A stretch of 39,412 nucleotides of DNA from an uncultured Bacilli bacterium (GTDB lineage Bacteria; Bacillota_I; Bacilli_A; RF39; UBA660). This document shows positions 15,298 to 24,145 of the stretch, piece by piece (position 1 is the first letter of the stretch; each line of letters begins with the position of its first letter). The stretch is from NCBI GenBank assembly GCA_947629115.1, contig CANRCL010000001.1:1-39412 (forward strand), written 5' to 3'. Position numbers and translations under genes: made by a program. The notes beneath the pieces are model-generated. The model made no database searches. It was not told where the DNA came from and saw nothing but the letters and a program-made list of their open reading frames with translations.

Positions 15298-16164
15298 TTT
15301 GGCTAAATCTATGATATCTTCATCTGTGAGACCGGGAATCAAGGCTTTTACTTCATCATATCCTATTTCTTCATACTCACCAGTTTCTTGATTATACTTC
15401 TCAAAAGTATAATTTTCAACATTATATAAATCTCCATAACCCGACATAAAATCGACAGCATTATCATTAGTAGCAACTATTGGAGCATTATCATGAGCAT
15501 TACCACCAATATAAGTAGGATTTTCAATTCTTATAATACCTGCAGCAATATCACCAAATCTTTTAGTTGTGCTTGGCATATTTCCATACATTAATAAATA
15601 TGTATGTTCTAAACCTTTTTTTAAAATTTCTTCATCTATATTAGGAGCATTATTTTTTCTTTCCATCTCGGTTGCCCCATATAAAGATATAAAATTTGGT
15701 TCTTCAATATTATGGTTATAATTATATTCCGCTAAAGAATCAATGGCATATAATCCACCATAACTATTAGCATCAGCATTAACTCTTACAACTTTTACAT
15801 TACAATCATTTTCAATTTGAGAAACTACTAAATCTAAAATTTCACCATTATTGTCGTATCGATAAAAATCATTATCCATAACTATCCCTAAAGTTTTAGA
15901 AGTATTTTTATCATAATAATTCAATTCATATTTACTAGGATAAGGATTAGTACTGGCTTTATAACCATGATAGTGAACATCTGCGACAACATTTCCATTA
16001 TTGTCAGGCAAATAAACAAAATAATTATACGTAGTTCCTTTTTCATCTATTACGACTGATCCTCTAAATATTTTATCATTTGTTTCTACTATTTCATCAG
16101 GTGTCTTATAATTTTTAGCAATATTACCAGCCGTTAATTCCTTATTTATTTCATTTTGTGCCAT
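14962..16164 (-). CDS. Type VII locus hydrolase-like protein with C-terminal STT helical module (400 aa)
   Basis: N-terminal domain diverged from its two neighbours: YNYFVYLPDN, ADVHYHGYKA, a nucleophile-elbow-like DANSYGGLYAID (Ser134), FISLYGATEM and GGNAHDNAPIV with His224, after which a SGYGDLYNVENYTFEKYN segment aligns with the RDLNNI region of the others. From EEIGYDEVKAL onward it is nearly identical to the 429-residue protein, including YASTTLSPKVEN and the terminal TSFMDEYKG. The two genes share a run of 244 identical nucleotides, so recent gene conversion or recombination has linked different N-terminal domains to the same C-terminal module. The start ATG has GGAGGTTC upstream, 22 nt after the coiled-coil gene. 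Confidence 0.7.
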   Translation of the reverse strand: MAQNEINKELTAGNIAKNYKTPDEIVETNDKIFRGSVVIDEKGTTYNYFVYLPDNNGNVVADVHYHGYKASTNPYPSKYELNYYDKNTSKTLGIVMDNDFYRYDNNGEILDLVVSQIENDCNVKVVRVNADANSYGGLYAIDSLAEYNYNHNIEEPNFISLYGATEMERKNNAPNIDEEILKKGLEHTYLLMYGNMPSTTKRFGDIAAGIIRIENPTYIGGNAHDNAPIVATNDNAVDFMSGYGDLYNVENYTFEKYNQETGEYEEIGYDEVKALIPGLTDEDIIDLAKQAYTDDTILKFDSEFLENNVGIIEEKKTNLESVANGLKEEGYASTTLSPKVENDIINTIKSKITSSVEEINALIQESKSIGESKDDLEQKELELVEMLDIGHTSFMDEYKG

Positions 16165-16185
16165 ATTTGAACCTCCTATAATTTT

Positions 16186-16572
16186 TTATTCATCTTTATC
16201 TTTTTTATCTTTTTGATTATTTTCTTCTTGAGTCAATTCTTCTTTAGCAAAATTTAATTCATCTAAACTCTTTTTAAATAAATCCTTACTCTCGTTAATT
16301 TTTTGATTAATTTGATTTAAAGTTTGTTTATTTTGCTCTAAAATACTATCAAAATACATAGATAATTGTTTTCCTTTTAAAGATACCATTAAAATATTTA
16401 TACATTTATCTATCGACTTACTTGTTTCTATAAAACTTTCATTTATATTTTCTAAATTTTTATATTGTTTATTAATATTTTCAATATTTTTTTCAATTTC
16501 ATATTTTTTTTCTTTTACTTTATCTATCTTGTTATCTACTTTTTTTATATCTTTTTCATTGTCATTTAACAC
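16186..16572 (-). CDS. Coiled-coil type VII partner protein, YwqH/DUF5082-like (128 aa)
   Basis: A 128-residue, highly charged, entirely helical protein. LENINESFIETSKSIDKCINIL (41-62) and SLKGKQLSMYFD (64-75) are shared with the 119-residue protein at 23065 (LENIKDSFIDLNKSIDDC, SFKGKKVNSFF), so the two are paralogues. The size, the GxK turn between two long helices and position next to putative substrates recall YwqH-type (DUF5082) targeting partners of LXG proteins. It starts with GTG overlapping the upstream TAG by one base (TAGTG), so it is translationally coupled to the 207-residue protein; the two likely form a complex. The last 25 residues are a Lys/Asp/Glu tail. Confidence 0.65.
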   Translation of the reverse strand: MLNDNEKDIKKVDNKIDKVKEKKYEIEKNIENINKQYKNLENINESFIETSKSIDKCINILMVSLKGKQLSMYFDSILEQNKQTLNQINQKINESKDLFKKSLDELNFAKEELTQEENNQKDKKDKDE

Positions 16573-17195
16573 TAGACTCTACCTCCTGTAGGAATAAAAG
16601 CGCTTTCTATTTTACCTAATGCCGATGAATCACTTGGCTTTAATTGTGATAAAAAGATATAACATTCCATTATTAGCCTCATAGTTTCTCTATTTTGAGC
16701 AATGGCAGCACGACAAGATTCAATAGTTGCTTTACAACTTTCCCAGCTTCTAAGAGCACCTATCGTCCCATCTAAATGTATTATAGACAAGGTACTTTCA
16801 CATTGACTAATTGTTGCTTCTAAATCTTCATTTTCGTCTATAAGTCGCATATATTCAGCCAGTAAATCTTCCATTTTAGAATCGTCAATTTCATCAATTG
16901 AATATTTGGATAAATAACTTGGTTTATTATTAGAATAATCCTCCAACACTTTATTACCATCCAGCATTGCTTGTTTTACATTAGATATATATGTAGCAAA
17001 TCCACTTATTTCATTTGCTAAATTACTATTTTGACTACGATATTCATCAAAATCCATACCACGTAATTCATTCTCAGATTCTCTAACAAAGGAATTCATT
17101 AAATTAGATAATTTATTGCAATCGGAAGAAAAACTTTCCATAATATCATTTGCTTTATTATCTGCCGTCCCTAAATCTTCTACCTTTAATAGCAT
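16572..17195 (-). CDS. Helical type VII partner protein with WXG100-like N-terminal half (207 aa)
   Basis: Paralogue of the 230-residue protein at 23440. Both have [M/T]DFD followed by NLAN-[E/D]-I, an ISN segment, KPxxL, I-x-EID-x-SK, and a closing LSxLxPxDxxA-x-x-I-x-S. The first 90 residues have the length and hairpin pattern of a WXG100 module; the second half (about 110-190) is another helical pair with several cysteines (C131, C153, C160 region). The start ATG has AAGGAGG nearby, with 17 nt to the upstream hydrolase-like gene. It is probably a targeting partner for the adjacent hydrolase-like proteins, by analogy with LXG systems, though the sequence does not prove this. Confidence 0.6.
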   Translation of the reverse strand: MLLKVEDLGTADNKANDIMESFSSDCNKLSNLMNSFVRESENELRGMDFDEYRSQNSNLANEISGFATYISNVKQAMLDGNKVLEDYSNNKPSYLSKYSIDEIDDSKMEDLLAEYMRLIDENEDLEATISQCESTLSIIHLDGTIGALRSWESCKATIESCRAAIAQNRETMRLIMECYIFLSQLKPSDSSALGKIESAFIPTGGRV

Positions 17196-17212
17196 TACGA
17201 AAACCTCCTTTT

Positions 17213-18397
17213 TTATAAACGTTCACTTGGATTATTTAAATTTTGTTGAGCCATATGTGCATAAGCAAATTCTTTAGCCTTAATACTCTCATCAATTATA
17301 CATCCATTTTCTATAATTTTTTCTACATTCATAAGATGATTACTTAACTCAACTCTAACCGAACGCATTTTAGGATTTTCTATATTTGGTACATTTGTTG
17401 TACTAGAGTAATCTGAAACGGAAAATTTAGATTTATAAACACTTGATACAAATGCATTTAATTGTGATAATTTACTTTTTAAAAAAGGATCATTAAGTCT
17501 ACTAATATTTTTTAAATTATCTATAGTCATAAGTTTTATTTTTTGAATTATTTTTTTTGTACTATTTGCAAAATAATCCTCTAAATTAACACCATACTTT
17601 TCGCCAAAAGATACAATATATCTATTTAATGATTCAAAATCTAAAATAAAATTTGCACCGCCATCTTGCCAAAAGGCCAAATTTTTGGCTTGGTGAGTTA
17701 AATAACCTCCAAATAATTTTCGCAATTGTTCATTGTCTATACATAACATACTTAAACCCCACCCTAAATTTTCATTATTATTTTTTGACATATATAAGTC
17801 TTTACCTTTTCCATAAATAATAAATTGGAAATCTTGTAATACTTCCCAATAATGGGGATAATTTTTAGGGTCATCAAAATCACCACTTAAATTTAAGTGA
17901 CGAATATCATCTCCATTAAGTGTTGAGTCTAAATGTAGAGGATTTGGGTCAACGAAAACCATAACTCCTTCATCAAAGTCAGGGTTTGTTATACTTAAAT
18001 ATGATCCCACTCTTACTGATATATATGCTCCATTCGAAAAGGCAATACTGTTATAATTTTCTGATGGAATTCCTAATACTTTTTCTATTCCATCTAATAT
18101 AACAAAATTATTTTCAAGACTTTTTACATCTCCACCTACAATTAAGGCATCACAATTATTAAATTCAGACATTCCTTTTTGAACAGACTGATAATCTTCA
18201 TGAGAAATACAGCCATTACCGCAATAATAAAAAATAATGGGAGTATTTTCATCTATATTAGTAGGCATATTAATTATGGGAAAATAGACTTCATTTCCAT
18301 TATCATCTGTATAACTAACCATATTATATGGTCCTGCTTTTTTTTCTGTTGGTTCAAAAGTGTAATTATTTTGATTTAAATTTTCAATTTGTTCCAT
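17213..18397 (-). CDS. Type VII locus hydrolase-like protein with C-terminal STT module (394 aa)
   Basis: A diverged member of the five-protein family. N-terminal domain: PIIFYYCGNGCISHEDY, DALIVGGDVK, a nucleophile-elbow-like SIAFSNGAYISVR (Ser121), GVMVFVDPNPLHLD (Asp150), FIIYGKGKDLYM and YLTHQAKNLAFWQDGG (His235), again a possible Ser-Asp-His set. The C-terminal helical module has DYSSTTNVPNIEN near 332-344 but lacks the terminal DEYKG seen in three relatives. No signal peptide. It leads its own transcription unit, with a good promoter 26 nt upstream, followed by the 207- and 128-residue partners; the same order (hydrolase-like, long partner, short partner) is repeated upstream of essC. 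Confidence 0.65.
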   Translation of the reverse strand: MEQIENLNQNNYTFEPTEKKAGPYNMVSYTDDNGNEVYFPIINMPTNIDENTPIIFYYCGNGCISHEDYQSVQKGMSEFNNCDALIVGGDVKSLENNFVILDGIEKVLGIPSENYNSIAFSNGAYISVRVGSYLSITNPDFDEGVMVFVDPNPLHLDSTLNGDDIRHLNLSGDFDDPKNYPHYWEVLQDFQFIIYGKGKDLYMSKNNNENLGWGLSMLCIDNEQLRKLFGGYLTHQAKNLAFWQDGGANFILDFESLNRYIVSFGEKYGVNLEDYFANSTKKIIQKIKLMTIDNLKNISRLNDPFLKSKLSQLNAFVSSVYKSKFSVSDYSSTTNVPNIENPKMRSVRVELSNHLMNVEKIIENGCIIDESIKAKEFAYAHMAQQNLNNPSERL

Positions 18398-18422
18398 TTG
18401 TTTTCACATCTTCTCTAATTAA

Positions 18423-18450
18423 ATTATAACATCTTTTATAAATTTAGCAA
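18423..18450 (-). promoter_or_regulatory. Promoter of the downstream half of the type VII locus
   Basis: -35 TTGCTA (18445-18450), 16-nt spacer, -10 TATAAT (18423-18428) with an upstream TG (extended -10, TGTTATAAT). A 12-bp perfect palindrome TTAGATATCTAA lies just upstream at 18461-18472 and could be an operator. Confidence 0.6.
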
Positions 18451-18490
18451 ATAAATATATTTAGATATCTAAGAGCATATAAAAAGATTT

Positions 18491-21400
18491 TTATTCATCT
18501 TTAGAATAAAAATCTAATAATTTTATTAACTTAGCATTACCTCTTGAAATGTTATAACCAAAATCGTTTTCTATTTCACTTCTAGTTTCTTTATTATACG
18601 TTGAACATTTAATTGTATATTGGTCTGTTACACCAGAACCAACCCATATTGCAAAAGTCGGTTGAACATTATTACGATAAAATTCTTCATATTCATAATT
18701 TTTTATTTTATTGACACTATCAATTAATATAACTCTTAATCTACTATAATTCTTAATTTTATTAAGTATATCAATAAATTTATTTTGATTTTCTTTAGTT
18801 AAAGCATTTTTAAAATTATCTATTCCATAAATCATAAATACTTGATTATAATCATTATTTTTAATTGCATTTTCTAAGGCAATAAACGCTATGTCAGCAT
18901 TATTACTATAATAATTTGTGAATATACTATTATCTTTTATATATTCATTAAAATCAAATATGTATACTATTGTATTAGGAATATTACCAATTACTTCACC
19001 TAAAGAAGATACAAATTTATCTATTACTGAAATATCTTGGGCTGAAATTAATGAAATTACATTTTTATTATAATCAAATGTAGCAACATTTAAGGTATCT
19101 TTTTCTATACCAATAGGAACTTCACTTAAATTGGTTATTTTATCACTAATATTATCAAATCTTACATGGTCTGGTAAAACATCTATTACATTAGCCTTAT
19201 TTTTTAAATTATCATTTAGGCTTTGACAAACATTTTTAATGAAACTATTTATCTCTGACCATTCATATGGATATGCTGTTTGATATTCATATAATTCCCC
19301 ATTTTGTCTTATTAAACCTCGACCAACAATTTGGGATGGAACCATTCCTCTTGTTGTTCCTAAAATTGTAGAATAATCACTTGGATCATTAAATTGTAAA
19401 CATAATTGATTACCAAAATTTTGACTAGTTTTACCTCTAATAGCATTAACACCTGAAGCAGTAATTATAAAACTTATTCCATATTTTTCGCCTTCTCGAG
19501 AAAAACCAGATAAAATGTCTAAATAATCTTCATAATTTTCATTTAACGCTTCATAATTATTAATAATTATAATTAATCTAGGAATTTTTTTACCACTTTG
19601 TTTAATAAATAAATTGTAATCCCCATTATATTCTGTAAATAATTTTCGACGAAGTTCTATCTCAGCATTTATTTTGTTAAATAAATTTACTAATTTTTCT
19701 TCTTCTTGAACAAAGACAACATCTCCAACTTGTGGTGATGGTTTAAAGATACCAAACATTTCTGAGCCAAAATCCATAATATAAATATTTATTTCATCTG
19801 ATGAATGAGAAATAATTAAACTATAAATAATTGATGTTAACATTATTTCTTTGCCACTACCATTAGTGCCATATATTAAAGTATTACCACCCGAATTTAT
19901 ATCTAATGTTAATAATCTTTGACTTTGAGTACTTGGGTCATCAAGTTCCCCAATTATTGCTTTTATATTCCATTTTTCAGGAATAAATTTATATTTTTTC
20001 ATTAAATCATTAACATATATTTTAGCAGGTATCTTATCTAGCCATAATTTACGAGATTCCATTTTCTTCTCTTTGGCTGCAGCGATAATATAATTTAATA
20101 AATTTGGCAATTCTTCGCCTTGAGATTTTTCTTCTTTTCTTGGCATTGTTTCAATACTTTTTACAGTATCACCTATATTATTAATAAACGAAATATTATG
20201 GTCAACAATTTTACTAATTTTATCTTTAGGAATATATTTTACTCCTGCATAGGCTGCTTGGCCCATTGCAAAATAATCATTATATCCAACTTGTAAATAA
20301 AATCTTCCAACATTTTTTAAAGCGGCAGCATCAGGACATTTTATAACATCCATACTATCAGATTTTTCTTGAACTTTTAAACATACTTTAAATTTTGAGT
20401 TTGACCAAATTTGGTCATCAACTATACCACTTGGTTTTTGAGTAGCCAAAATTAAATGGACACCTAAAGAACGACCAATTCTTGCTGTAGAAATAAGTTC
20501 ATCCATAAAATCTGGTTGTTGACTTTTTAATTCCGCAAATTCATCAGAAATAATAAATAAATGCGAAATTGGTTCAGTTAATAAACCATCATGATATAAT
20601 TTTTGATATTTATAAATATCTAAAGTGCTTTCATTTAAAGTTAGTTTGGCTTGATTAAATAATTCTTGTCTACGTTTAAGTTCTGACTCTATTGATGCTA
20701 AACTTCTTTTAATTTCCGCAGTATCTAAGTTAGTTATTGTTCCTGCTAAATGAGGGAGTTTAATGCCTGCTAAATCATTTTGAAAAGCACCAGTTAAGCC
20801 ACCACCTTTATAATCAATCAAAACAAATGATACATCTTCAGGACTATAATTTAAACACATAGATAAAATAAAAGTAATGATAAATTCTGATTTACCTGAG
20901 CCAGTCATTCCAGCAATTAAACCATGAGGGCCATGAAATTTTTCGTGTAAATCTAAGTTAAACACTTCACCATCAGTATGTACTCCAATAGGAACGCTTA
21001 ATGTATTTACTGAATTACTATTATCCCAACGGTCTAATATATTTAATTGTTCAATTCTTCCTACTTTATACATTTCTAAAAAACCTATTGAATTAGCAAT
21101 ATCATCCAACATTAATGGTAATTTAATTGGAATACTAGATAATTTTTCACATAATAGAGAAAAATCAATATTATTTGTTGAATCCATAACAAATGTTTTT
21201 TGTTTATCTTTATTTAAATCATTTTTTATAATTGCTGATTCGGCTCCATTTGCTGTTAAAAAGTTATCAACTTCATTTGGTAAATTATTAATTCCTTCAT
21301 TTAAAATAATTATACCAAATCCTAAATTATTAGGTTCCTCTAATATCTTTTTTACTATTTCTATATTTTTAGTTTTCTTAATATTATCTACAATTAATAA

Positions 21401-23050
21401 ATAATATGGAGCAACATTTTTAAATGTAATATTTCTTTCTACCCTAGTTCCATCTTGTTCTGTATATTTTCTTTGAGTAAATACTTGTTCAAGATAAAAA
21501 GATATTTTTGACATTTCATCATAATTAGTAGCCACAAATCTAATATCTCGTGAATTACTCCAAGTATGTGGTAATATTTTAAAATCATTAAGTAATTCTA
21601 AATCTTCATCTACCATAAATACTAACTTTAAATCATTATAAGATTGATAAGTTACTAATTGTAGAATTATACTTTTTAATAAATCTTCTCGATAAATTTG
21701 ATTACCCATTAAGGCTAATTTATTTCTTTCAGTTAAAGAAATTGTAAAAGGAGCATTCTCTATATCTTTAGCACTTTCTGCTACTTTATTTAATTCATCC
21801 TTTAAATTATCATTAGACATTGTAAAATCTTCAACGGCGTATTTTAAATTAATTTCAAAATTAATTGTTCCAAGGCCTAATCTAACATTTAAAAAATCAT
21901 CACTTTCAAGTAATCGTTCCCATAAATTATTTTTTCTGTTTAAAATAGTAATGGCTAAATTTTTAGGCTCCGGATAATTTTCTGTTAAAATTTGATATTG
22001 ATTTAATCTTAACTCTTCAATTTTTTTCTTTTTTTCTCTTAAATATTCAATATATTTAGTTTGCCGTTCTTCTTCTTTTTTAGCATTTTTCTTTTTAGTA
22101 TATCTTCTTATAAGAGTAGGCCATAAAACTGTTGAAGTAATCATAGTTAAAGTAATAACAACGGTTGGAAGAACAGTAAGCCAATTTCCTTTATTTGTTG
22201 TTACATTAATAATTGATACAGAAGCCGTAACTGCTGAAGACATAGCCATTGTTAACATAGGTCCGATTGTATAAATTACAGGCATTTCTTCTTGCTCTAC
22301 TTTACCAGGAGGACTATCTATATTGAAATCTTCTTTAATAATAGAGGTTACAAAACGAGGTTGTCTATTAAAATAATCATTTTCATCATATAATTCTAAA
22401 TTTTCATTCTCTTTTGTTTCTAATAAATTATCATAATTTGATGAAATTGACTTTTTAACAAGTTGAGGAGTATTTATAGATAAACTATTATTATAATTAT
22501 TTATTATCAAATAGTTATTAACATAAATAATTCTTAAACCCATTATAAAAATGATATCACCATTTTTTATTTTTTTCTTTACTACTCGATTACAATTTAC
22601 ATACACACCAAAAATATTTGAATTAGCATCAATATATAAATTATTATCTTTTCTAGTTAAAATAGCACTTTTTTTGCCTATTAAGCCATTTTGAAAAAAG
22701 ATACTATCAGATTTATCATTTCCAATAGTAAATACACCATCATTAGTTAAATAATAACTTAAAAAAGTTTTGTCATTTTCTTCACATATAAATAAATAAA
22801 ATGTATCTTTTTCAGTCTTTAAAACATAAAAATTATTTACATTGACTGCTATTTCAGATATTTCTTCCTTTGATGATATGATTTGACAAACATTATTACT
22901 TCTTAATAACCATTTTCCTGTTTTAAATGTTAACTCAATTAAATCTCTTTCAACACCATTGTCATTATCTTTAATCCAATAGTTTGTTATATTTTTATTA
23001 GGAAAAGGATATTTATATAATTTTTCTTTTTTAATTAAAAATATTTGCAT
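18491..23050 (-). CDS. essC: EssC-type FtsK/SpoIIIE ATPase, motor of the type VIIb secretion system
   Basis: A 1519-residue membrane ATPase. N-terminal cytoplasmic region with FHA-like domains (about 1-95 and 103-180, the second with VFTIGNDKSDS). Two membrane helices follow at about 258-283 and 288-310, then a linker. The first FtsK domain (about 660-960) is intact: Walker A GMTGSGKS (714-721), IDYKGGGL (745-752), Walker B LFIISDEFAE with D836/E837. The second (about 1030-1270) has GTNGSGKE (1061-1068, Glu after Lys) and IIIINNYEAL where D-E would be expected, so it is probably catalytically weak. The third (about 1300-1519) is degenerate. This matches EssC/YukBA, in which the first domain drives transport. 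It is in one operon with the 615-, 230- and 119-residue genes. Position between the two partner sets fits substrate delivery to it. Confidence 0.93.
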   Translation of the reverse strand: MQIFLIKKEKLYKYPFPNKNITNYWIKDNDNGVERDLIELTFKTGKWLLRSNNVCQIISSKEEISEIAVNVNNFYVLKTEKDTFYLFICEENDKTFLSYYLTNDGVFTIGNDKSDSIFFQNGLIGKKSAILTRKDNNLYIDANSNIFGVYVNCNRVVKKKIKNGDIIFIMGLRIIYVNNYLIINNYNNSLSINTPQLVKKSISSNYDNLLETKENENLELYDENDYFNRQPRFVTSIIKEDFNIDSPPGKVEQEEMPVIYTIGPMLTMAMSSAVTASVSIINVTTNKGNWLTVLPTVVITLTMITSTVLWPTLIRRYTKKKNAKKEEERQTKYIEYLREKKKKIEELRLNQYQILTENYPEPKNLAITILNRKNNLWERLLESDDFLNVRLGLGTINFEINLKYAVEDFTMSNDNLKDELNKVAESAKDIENAPFTISLTERNKLALMGNQIYREDLLKSIILQLVTYQSYNDLKLVFMVDEDLELLNDFKILPHTWSNSRDIRFVATNYDEMSKISFYLEQVFTQRKYTEQDGTRVERNITFKNVAPYYLLIVDNIKKTKNIEIVKKILEEPNNLGFGIIILNEGINNLPNEVDNFLTANGAESAIIKNDLNKDKQKTFVMDSTNNIDFSLLCEKLSSIPIKLPLMLDDIANSIGFLEMYKVGRIEQLNILDRWDNSNSVNTLSVPIGVHTDGEVFNLDLHEKFHGPHGLIAGMTGSGKSEFIITFILSMCLNYSPEDVSFVLIDYKGGGLTGAFQNDLAGIKLPHLAGTITNLDTAEIKRSLASIESELKRRQELFNQAKLTLNESTLDIYKYQKLYHDGLLTEPISHLFIISDEFAELKSQQPDFMDELISTARIGRSLGVHLILATQKPSGIVDDQIWSNSKFKVCLKVQEKSDSMDVIKCPDAAALKNVGRFYLQVGYNDYFAMGQAAYAGVKYIPKDKISKIVDHNISFINNIGDTVKSIETMPRKEEKSQGEELPNLLNYIIAAAKEKKMESRKLWLDKIPAKIYVNDLMKKYKFIPEKWNIKAIIGELDDPSTQSQRLLTLDINSGGNTLIYGTNGSGKEIMLTSIIYSLIISHSSDEINIYIMDFGSEMFGIFKPSPQVGDVVFVQEEEKLVNLFNKINAEIELRRKLFTEYNGDYNLFIKQSGKKIPRLIIIINNYEALNENYEDYLDILSGFSREGEKYGISFIITASGVNAIRGKTSQNFGNQLCLQFNDPSDYSTILGTTRGMVPSQIVGRGLIRQNGELYEYQTAYPYEWSEINSFIKNVCQSLNDNLKNKANVIDVLPDHVRFDNISDKITNLSEVPIGIEKDTLNVATFDYNKNVISLISAQDISVIDKFVSSLGEVIGNIPNTIVYIFDFNEYIKDNSIFTNYYSNNADIAFIALENAIKNNDYNQVFMIYGIDNFKNALTKENQNKFIDILNKIKNYSRLRVILIDSVNKIKNYEYEEFYRNNVQPTFAIWVGSGVTDQYTIKCSTYNKETRSEIENDFGYNISRGNAKLIKLLDFYSKDE

Positions 23051-23064
23051 ATTTTAACCCCTAA

Positions 23065-23424
23065 CTATTCTTCTCTTTTTTCTTTTTGTATTTTCTCCTT
23101 TTCATCGTTTAAATTATTCAATTTTTTTTGCAGAATATCTGTATTATTATCAATATTTTCAGTTAGTTTTTTTAATCTTCTGTTATTTTCAAGAGAGTTA
23201 TTTGTAAAAAAACTATTTACTTTTTTTCCTTTAAAAGAAGCCGCTAATAAACTATAGCAATCATCAATTGATTTATTTAAATCGATAAAACTATCTTTAA
23301 TATTTTCTAACGCTTTTTTTTGATTTGAAACACTAGAAATTTCATCATCAATTTTATTTATCTTTGCTTTATTATCTAATAACGTATTATCCGCTTTTTT
23401 TTGATTTTGATTAGTATTATCCAT
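23065..23424 (-). CDS. Coiled-coil type VII partner protein, YwqH/DUF5082-like (119 aa)
   Basis: A 119-residue all-helical, charged protein, paralogous to the 128-residue protein at 16186. Shared positions are LENIKDSFIDLNKSIDDCYSLL (about 40-61) and SFKGKKVNSFF (63-73), then a long polar helix with LTENIDNNTDILQKKL and a Lys/Glu tail. No signal peptide or membrane segment. It lies 16 nt after the 230-residue partner and 14 nt before essC, so all are made together. By analogy with LXG targeting partners it may bind the 230-residue or 615-residue protein; the evidence is position and duplication, not sequence identity. Confidence 0.65.
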   Translation of the reverse strand: MDNTNQNQKKADNTLLDNKAKINKIDDEISSVSNQKKALENIKDSFIDLNKSIDDCYSLLAASFKGKKVNSFFTNNSLENNRRLKKLTENIDNNTDILQKKLNNLNDEKEKIQKEKREE

Positions 23425-23439
23425 AATTTATCCTTTCAA

Positions 23440-24132
23440 TTAAAACCAAGTAAAAGTTGTTTGAGAACTAGTTATTTGCGAATAAGCAGTCTCATCTGTA
23501 GGTTGTAAGTCAGATAAATAAGCAATTGCTTCTTTTAAAAGTTCAATTTTTTCAGAATAATATTCATAATCTTCTTTAGCAGATTGATATAGGCCACAAT
23601 AATTTTCATATGAAGCACTAGCAGATTGATATTGAGCCCTTAAAGATGCTCTATAATTAGGGTCAGTTATACTAGAATCACCTAATGTACTAGAAATTTC
23701 ATCCATTTTGTTTTTATATTCAGTCATTTGACTATCATAATATCCCATATTAGCCTCGGCAATTTCTAATTTATATTCTGCATCGTCTAATCTTACTTGA
23801 AGTTCTCCTAATTTTGAATTATCAATTTCAGTTATTTCACAAGCAGCTAATGCGGCTGGTTTTCTGTCAATGTATGCTTGCATTGTTTGATTTGCTAATG
23901 CAGCATTAGATATTATTGTGTTTATATCATTTGCTAAATTACCTAGTTGACCTTCTTTTTCTTCATATTTTTTAAATAATGCATCAAAATCCGTTCCACT
24001 TAAATATCCAGGTGAATTTACTCTAAATTCAGTCATTGCTTGTTTTAAATTCAAAATACTATCAATTACAGGTTTTAAACTCTCTAATGATTTATTTGCT
24101 AAACTCATATCTTCTTCTACTAATTTTGCCAT
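23440..24132 (-). CDS. Helical type VII partner protein with WXG100-like N-terminal half (230 aa)
   Basis: Paralogue of the 207-residue protein at 16572. Residues 1-95 form a WXG100-like hairpin with GTDFDALFKKYEEK and LGNLANDINTIISNAALANQ; KPAALAACEITEIDNSKLGEL follows the same KPxxL...EIDxSK pattern as its relative. The second half (about 110-210) is a long antiparallel helical pair rich in Tyr, Glu and Gln, closing with AIAYLSDLQPTDETAYSQITS. It is one helical turn region longer than its relative. It sits between the 615-residue hydrolase-like gene (13 nt) and the coiled-coil gene (15 nt). Whether it is secreted or stays as an adaptor is not visible. Confidence 0.6.
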   Translation of the reverse strand: MAKLVEEDMSLANKSLESLKPVIDSILNLKQAMTEFRVNSPGYLSGTDFDALFKKYEEKEGQLGNLANDINTIISNAALANQTMQAYIDRKPAALAACEITEIDNSKLGELQVRLDDAEYKLEIAEANMGYYDSQMTEYKNKMDEISSTLGDSSITDPNYRASLRAQYQSASASYENYCGLYQSAKEDYEYYSEKIELLKEAIAYLSDLQPTDETAYSQITSSQTTFTWF

Positions 24133-24145
24133 TTTATAATACCTC

